Position numbers and translations under genes: made by a program. From assembly GCA_014607495.2 (NCBI GenBank), contig CP053157.1, forward strand, positions 1,178,001 through 1,242,000: DNA of 64,000 bases. Direction: 5' to 3'. The first letter of the stretch is position 1. Every line of letters starts with the position of its first letter. The notes under the pieces were generated by a model. It had not been told where the DNA came from. It was given only the letters and a program-made list of their open reading frames with translations, and made no database searches. This stretch comes from Carposina sasakii. Its lineage: Eukaryota > Arthropoda > Insecta > Lepidoptera > Carposinidae. This document shows, piece by piece, positions 60,501 to 64,000 of the stretch.

Positions 60501-63500
60501 TTATTAATGTAACTTTAGACCTCAATATTTTGGAAATTCGTGGTTCCATAGAAAAAACATTATAGTGATGTTACAAAGAGTACGAGGTATTTAAAAAAAC
60601 AACATTGTCTTTTTACACCCTGTATACTACGTTCTATGTAACGATTGCTCTTTTTATCCGACTGCGCCAGAAAGAGTGTTATGTTTCTCGAGTGTATGTG
60701 AGTTTGTATGTTATGTTTGTATATTTCTTTGGCACGCTCTAGCTAGAGCCTAAATGGTTTATCGCATGAGCTTGAGAGGTATCTTAAGATTCGTCTTATT
60801 CGTAAGAGTGACTCTGGGTCAAAATTTTATTAATTTGTCTTCATTCAAAACCTTTGAAACACTCATTTCAGGAATTACAGTGGGCTTGACGTCCATACCG
60901 CAAGGCATCGCGTACGCTATAGTAGCTGGACTGCCACCGCAAGTAAGTCTGTAAAGTTTATTGATATGGTGCTCTTTTCGTAAATATTATCCTTACTACT
61001 ATTATAAAACTAACTCGGTCTGTTTGTCTGTCGCACTTTCACCCTAAACCTATTGAACCTATTTTAATGAAATTTGGTGTACAGGTAGTCTAGAGCCTGA
61101 AAAAGGCATAGGCTACTTTTTATACCGGGAAAATATATTTATTCTGGATAATTTCGAGTTTTTCTAAAATCTACGCGGACGGAGTCGGGTGCGTCTACTA
61201 GTACATGTATATGTACTTAGTCTGATATTTTCCGCTCTTATCAAAATTGAACTGTATAATTATGAATGAATTGATTTGATCACGAAAAAGCGAGACGCGT
61301 ATTAATTTAATACATGTCTGGACATACGTAGTCGTTTAATCTATAAGTAATTGAGATGGACATTTCAGAGACTTCTGGTTTGAGCTTACTCGCGGCTTTG
61401 CGTTAGTTTTAATTTGTGTAGTGCCTACCTATTGGGCGTTTTTCTACTATAAGACACGGCCACGACACGACCACGACTTTTTTAGAAGCAAAAATATATT
61501 ATAGTATGGCTCGTTCTTCCATTAGACGACACGACCACGACTCGGCCTCCAATATTAGATGACGAAATGTCGTGGTCGTGTCGTTTAGTGGAAAAACGCC
61601 CATAACCTCCTCAATGTTATAAGCTCGGCATAGGTAGGTATTGACATGTAGTGGTTGTGACACTTCCTTCTATCGAAGGCAGATTGGCCTACCCGCCCAC
61701 TTATTACCTAACTAGCAAAAGCAAAGCGATAGCGAAAATTGTACAAAAATCGCTGATTGCTTGTCAAATTCGTATAGCGTAAAATGAATTTCATAGGAAC
61801 TTTGACATTTCAAGGCGAATATTGTACAATTTTCGCTATCGCTTTGCTTCGGCTTTGCTGTTGCTTTTACGTAATCAGGGGGCGGAACCATACTCTATGT
61901 TCTATACTTATTGTACACTAGTGGCCCGCCCTCGCTTCGCTTCGGTACATATCAGTACATTAGCTACAATTTCATATGTAGGTACAGCGGTTTTCGTAAA
62001 AATTTGGAACTCCCGTTGGTCCCCTTCCCGTGGGAATTTCGGGAAATCCGTTCTTAGAGCTTCCTTGTAGCCCTAATCCGATTTCAGCTTCGTATAAATA
62101 GCGGTTTTCGTAAAAATTTGAAATTCCCCGTTTGTCCCCTTCCCGTGAGAATTTCGGGAAATTCGTTCTTAGAGCTTCCTTATAGCCCTAATCCGATTTC
62201 AGCTTCGTATAAATAGCGGTTTTCGTAAAAATTTCTAAATTCCCCGTTTGTCCCCTTCCCGTGGGAATTTCGGGAAATCCGTTTTTAGTTCTTCCTCGTT
62301 GTCCCCAATGAACATATATGCCCGATTTCAGCTTCATAAGTATAGCGGTTCTCGTAAAAAATTATGAATTCCCGTATGTCCCCTTCCCGTGGGAATTTCG
62401 GGAAATCCGTTTTTAGTCCTTCCTCGTTGTCCCCAATGAACATATATGCCCGATTTCAGCTTCATATGTATAGCGGTTGTCGTAAAAAATATTAAATTCC
62501 CGTTGGTCGCCTTCCCGTGGGAATATCGGGAAATTCTTATAACCCTATGACACTCAGCAATAATGTGGCTTTCTATTGGTGAAAGAATTTTTAAAATCGA
62601 TTCAGTAGATCCCGAGATTACCCCTTACAATTTAACAAATATACAAACACACAAACTTTACCTCTTTATAATATTAGTATAGATAGTACCTATAGACAAG
62701 AAATGTTTAGAAAAACAGTACATAGTAGATAGATGACTTTATGGCTCCAACCTCTGATACGGCGTAATCTGAGTCAGGGGTGGTTTAATATTTATCTATG
62801 TCATATCATATCATTGCGCGTTCATAGAACCCATAGCTCAAAATCTTAGAAATATAAAGGTGACTATTTACGCGACGGAATTTCGACGCAAACCGGGTAC
62901 GGACAAGTAGACGATTTGTTTGTGTGAAAGTGAGCTATTTAAAAAGTGTCAATTCTGGTCGATACGACACGATACCGAAGAATAGCGCCTTAGAATACTA
63001 TTTATTTAAAAGTTAAATGTAACAACGACAGCTACAACATACTCGTACCTATAGAAATAGGGTTGAAATATATACAATAGTACGTACGTATTACGTTCTA
63101 AAAACTGAAACCGGCTTCTACACCGATTTTCCTCCGATTTCTTTTCCAGGTGGGCCTCTACTCCAGCATATTCCCTGGTCTAGTATACATGGTGTTTGGT
63201 AGCTGTAAGGACGTGACAGTCGGCCCAACGGCCATCCTCGCCGCTTTGTTGGCTAAATACGTGGCCAAGTCGGCTGACTTCGCGTATCTGGCTTCGTTCC
63301 TATCCGGCCTGATAATTGTGCTGCTTGGCGTTTTACAGTTAGGTTAGTAATATTAGAATTACTAATTATATTTCGAGTTGTTGACCAATTTCGAGAACGA
63401 GAAAAAAAAACTGAGATACTGAACAAGTATTTTGAGTTATACGACAGTGTTATTATTACTCGCAGGAAATGCATTTTTAATTTGATTATCCGCAATGTTT

Positions 63501-64000
63501 GCTTTACGCGCCAATTGTATTGGGCGATCCTGTGACTAGTTAAATGGGCTTATTGGTTAGTGTGTGATAGGCACTATGCTGTTTTTGGATCACTTGTGAC
63601 TCTCCTTTGGAGTTGATCAGTTAATAGACCTTTTTTGGTCGTAACTTTTTTTTTTTGAAAAGCATCCATACGTAATAGTTTTGTTTTTATGTCATTCTCA
63701 TTATTTTAAGGCCTACTTAAACGAACTGCACTATTTTTTACTTGAAAAAAAAAAGAAAACAAAGATGGAAATTTTTTGAATTTTCCTGCGAAAATTTTCA
63801 GTGGTTTTCGCCTCAAAATCATGGTCTGAAGTCGCTATATCAATATTTGCCTGGCTGTCACTTCCACCCTGTATATACATGGGCCAAACAATAACTAGTG
63901 GGTCACTGGACCCGGAAGCGCTTCCCTACTCACTTCCCTACAGCCTATTCATCAGCATCTGTCTACAACCAGGTTTCCTGTTGGACTTCATCTCCAAAGC
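54466..64000 (+). CDS. SLC26A11-like sulfate/anion transporter, 5' part (gene span)
   Basis: Five exons are joined in phase: 54466-54502, 60177-60320, 60872-60942, 63150-63342 and 63973 to the window edge. The product starts MDVEDDPRTPLLG, followed by CGVESWKRRLPITIWLPKY and the first membrane segments with GITVGLTSIPQGIAYAIVAG, PPQVGLYSSIFPGLVYMVFG and SCKDVTVGPTAILAALLAKY. These are hallmarks of the SLC26/SulP family, closest in style to insect sodium-independent sulfate anion transporters. Such proteins exchange sulfate, chloride or other anions across plasma or endomembranes, and end in a cytoplasmic STAS domain that would lie beyond the window. Exon order and phases are consistent; the 3' half is not seen. 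Confidence 0.92.
55087..55170 (+). mobile_element. tRNA-derived SINE, head-only copy
   Basis: GGCCGATTGGTGTAGTTGGT through GGGTCGAATCCTGGTGTGC matches the SINE head. The B-box has lost one T and the body is missing. It lies in SLC26 intron 1. Confidence 0.75.
55787..56034 (-). mobile_element. SINE-like 248-bp family, full-length copy
   Basis: The copy runs in reverse from the 3' end (TATTGCAGTCCACTGCTGGA) to the 5' end (GCCGGCACCACGCGGC). Both ends coincide with those of the copies at 57587, 58239 and 59821, which defines family boundaries. Confidence 0.8.
57060..57288 (-). mobile_element. tRNA-derived SINE, copy in SLC26 intron
   Basis: Reverse orientation of the 37481 element. The B-box complement (GGGATTCGAACCC) is at about 57219-57231 and the head ends CCAATCGGCCGTC. 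The body matches in order (CTAAGGTCTTGTGTCATGGG, AACATCGATATTCATCATAT). Confidence 0.8.
57587..57833 (+). mobile_element. SINE-like 248-bp family, full-length copy, sense orientation
   Basis: The copy starts GGCCGCGTGGTGCCGGCAGA and ends GTGGACTGCAATAGGCTGAT plus a (GAT)n tail. In sense orientation the last coding-like piece reads GEAY-QQWTAIG, as in RTE ORF2 C termini. Confidence 0.8.
58239..58464 (-). mobile_element. SINE-like 248-bp family, diverged full-length copy
   Basis: It runs from CCTATTGCAATCCATTACTG to CTGCCGACACCACGCGGC with small deletions. It is more diverged than the copies at 55787 and 59821, so it is probably older. Confidence 0.75.
59821..60070 (-). mobile_element. SINE-like 248-bp family, full-length copy next to SLC26 exon 2
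   Basis: It runs from CTGTAGCCTATTACAGTCCA to CTGCCGGCACCACGCGGC. It ends 106 bases before the SLC26 exon at 60177 and is close in sequence to the copy at 55787-56034. Confidence 0.8.
60177..60320 (+). CDS. SLC26-like coding exon 2
   Basis: Acceptor CTTCCAG and donor GTAAAT. Two bases, 47 codons, one base. It encodes HTNQAPSSCLHRTASKFC and WKRRLPITIWLPKYNPDTLL ending RDAIAG. R-LPI-WLPKY immediately precedes the first membrane helix in SLC26A11-type proteins. Confidence 0.9.
60406..60624. mobile_element. Palindromic MITE (ACAGGGTGTAAAAAG ends)
   Basis: The left arm (ACAGGGTGTAAAAAGACAAC ... TACCTCGTATTCTTTGTAAC) is repeated inverted on the right (GTTACAAAGAGTACGAGGTA ... CTTTTTACACCCTGT). 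The arms are about 57 bases and nearly perfect. It begins 86 bases after SLC26 exon 2. Confidence 0.8.
60872..60942 (+). CDS. SLC26-like coding exon 3
   Basis: Acceptor ATTTCAG and donor GTAAGT, 71 bases, phase-0 end. It encodes ITVGLTSIPQGIAYAIVAGL followed by PPQ, the first membrane segments with the SulP signature IPQ-IAYA-VAGLPPQ-GLY continued in the next exon. Confidence 0.92.
61433..61602. mobile_element. Palindromic MITE (TGGGCGTTTTTC ends)
   Basis: The left arm is TGGGCGTTTTTCTACTATAA then GACACGGCCACGAC. The right arm is GTCGTGGTCGTGTC then GTTTAGTGGAAAAACGCCCA. Ends are inverted copies of about 40 bases, with more ACACGACCACGAC copies inside. Confidence 0.75.
61710..61885. mobile_element. 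MITE family B, copy 2
   Basis: This is the reverse complement of the element at 3310-3500, with the same inverted ends (GCAAAGCGATAGCGAAAATT / AATTTTCGCTATCGCTTTGC) and a matching interior. It lies in the SLC26 intron before the exon at 63150. A fragment of the family edge also appears at 38335-38400. Confidence 0.7.
61985..62545 (+). repeat. Tandem array, five units of about 114-129 bp
   Basis: Units start near 61987, 62101, 62216, 62345 and 62473 with TAGCGGTTTTCGTAAAAATT. Each contains TCCCCTTCCCGTGGGAATTT, CGGGAAATCCG and CCGATTTCAGCTTC. The first two periods are 114-115, the last two 128-129, because of an inserted CCCAATGAACATATATGCC piece. The last unit is partial. Confidence 0.9.
63150..63342 (+). 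CDS. SLC26-like coding exon 4
   Basis: Acceptor TTTCCAG and donor GTTAGT. 64 codons plus one base: VGLYSSIFPGLVYMVFGSCK, DVTVGPTAILAALLAKYV and FLSGLIIVLLGVLQL. It contains the SulP segments GLY-S-FPG-VY-VFG and VGPTAI and two membrane helices. Its last G joins GT of the next exon. Confidence 0.93.
63515..63878. mobile_element. Element family E, copy 2 (reverse)
   Basis: Reverse complement of 43688-44030, ending CACCCTGTATA. Shared words include TTCCTGCGAAAATTTTCAGT and CTAGTTAAATGGGCTTATTG. It lies between SLC26 exons 4 and 5. Confidence 0.65.
63973..64000 (+). CDS. SLC26-like coding exon 5 (cut by window end)
   Basis: An acceptor (CTACAACCAG) is followed by GT that completes the Gly codon of exon 4, then FLLDFISK. 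LGFL-DFIS is conserved in SLC26A11-type proteins directly after the fourth-exon segment. The exon continues beyond the window. Confidence 0.85.

Larger units (their letters stand above)
60943..63149 (+). other. SLC26-like intron 3
   Basis: Repeat-rich intron: a Lepidoptera-type repeat at about 61000-61205, a palindromic MITE at 61433-61602, MITE family B at 61710-61885 and a tandem array at 61985-62545. No other exon is seen. Confidence 0.7.

Noticed and set aside
61985..62545. Regular repeats considered as a CRISPR array
   Set aside because: The window is animal nuclear DNA, the units are over 110 bases with no short repeat/unique spacer pattern, and the whole unit is repeated.

Overview
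The window looks like a lepidopteran (moth or butterfly) nuclear genome. The intergenic DNA is AT-rich and dense in TAGGTA/CCTACC words. Genes carry many short exons with GT-AG introns. The protein families are insect-like, and the spacers hold MITEs, tRNA-derived SINEs and non-LTR retrotransposon pieces of the kind known from Lepidoptera. The species cannot be named from the sequence alone.

Layout. (1) 1-5850: noncoding and repeat-rich. (2) 5851-22662, plus strand: the 3' part of a large chromatin gene, the insect ortholog of winged eye (wge) / vertebrate BAHCC1-TNRC18. Seven coding exons are visible. They carry a proline-rich region, an AT-hook, a Lys/Arg-rich low-complexity region, a Tudor-like module and a C-terminal BAH domain, followed by an AT-rich 3' UTR of about 2 kb. 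The upstream end of the gene is not visible. (3) 25397-34652, minus strand and convergent with wge: a complete 8-exon flavin-dependent monooxygenase (FMO) gene. Its exons join in phase into 426 residues. A second, diverged copy of its last coding exon lies 2.3 kb further downstream, and a probable 5' UTR exon lies near 39 kb. (4) 39.1-44.9 kb: gene-free and repeat-rich. (5) 44904-48460, minus strand: a non-LTR retrotransposon with an intact endonuclease/reverse-transcriptase ORF (933 aa) and a truncated ORF1 that overlaps it by one base (TAATG). It lies directly against a decayed fragment of a different non-LTR element. (6) 49-54.4 kb: gene-free, with a decayed retroelement-type domain at 53.4-53.96 kb. 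(7) 54466-64000, plus strand: the first five coding exons of an SLC26A11-like sulfate/anion transporter, running off the window. Its introns are packed with SINEs and MITEs.

The three host genes show no functional link. wge would be a nuclear chromatin reader, FMO an ER or secreted detoxification enzyme, and the SLC26 protein a membrane anion transporter. The region is ordinary accessory-rich insect DNA and I do not see a previously unknown multi-gene system. The most interesting signals are the duplicated, phase-compatible FMO terminal exon; a SINE-like family of about 248 bp with fixed ends and an RTE-type tail; the TAATG ORF1/ORF2 junction; an NRF1/Ewg-like palindrome and a GC/CCAAT cluster inside the first visible wge intron; and a wge BAH exon with no obvious splice donor.
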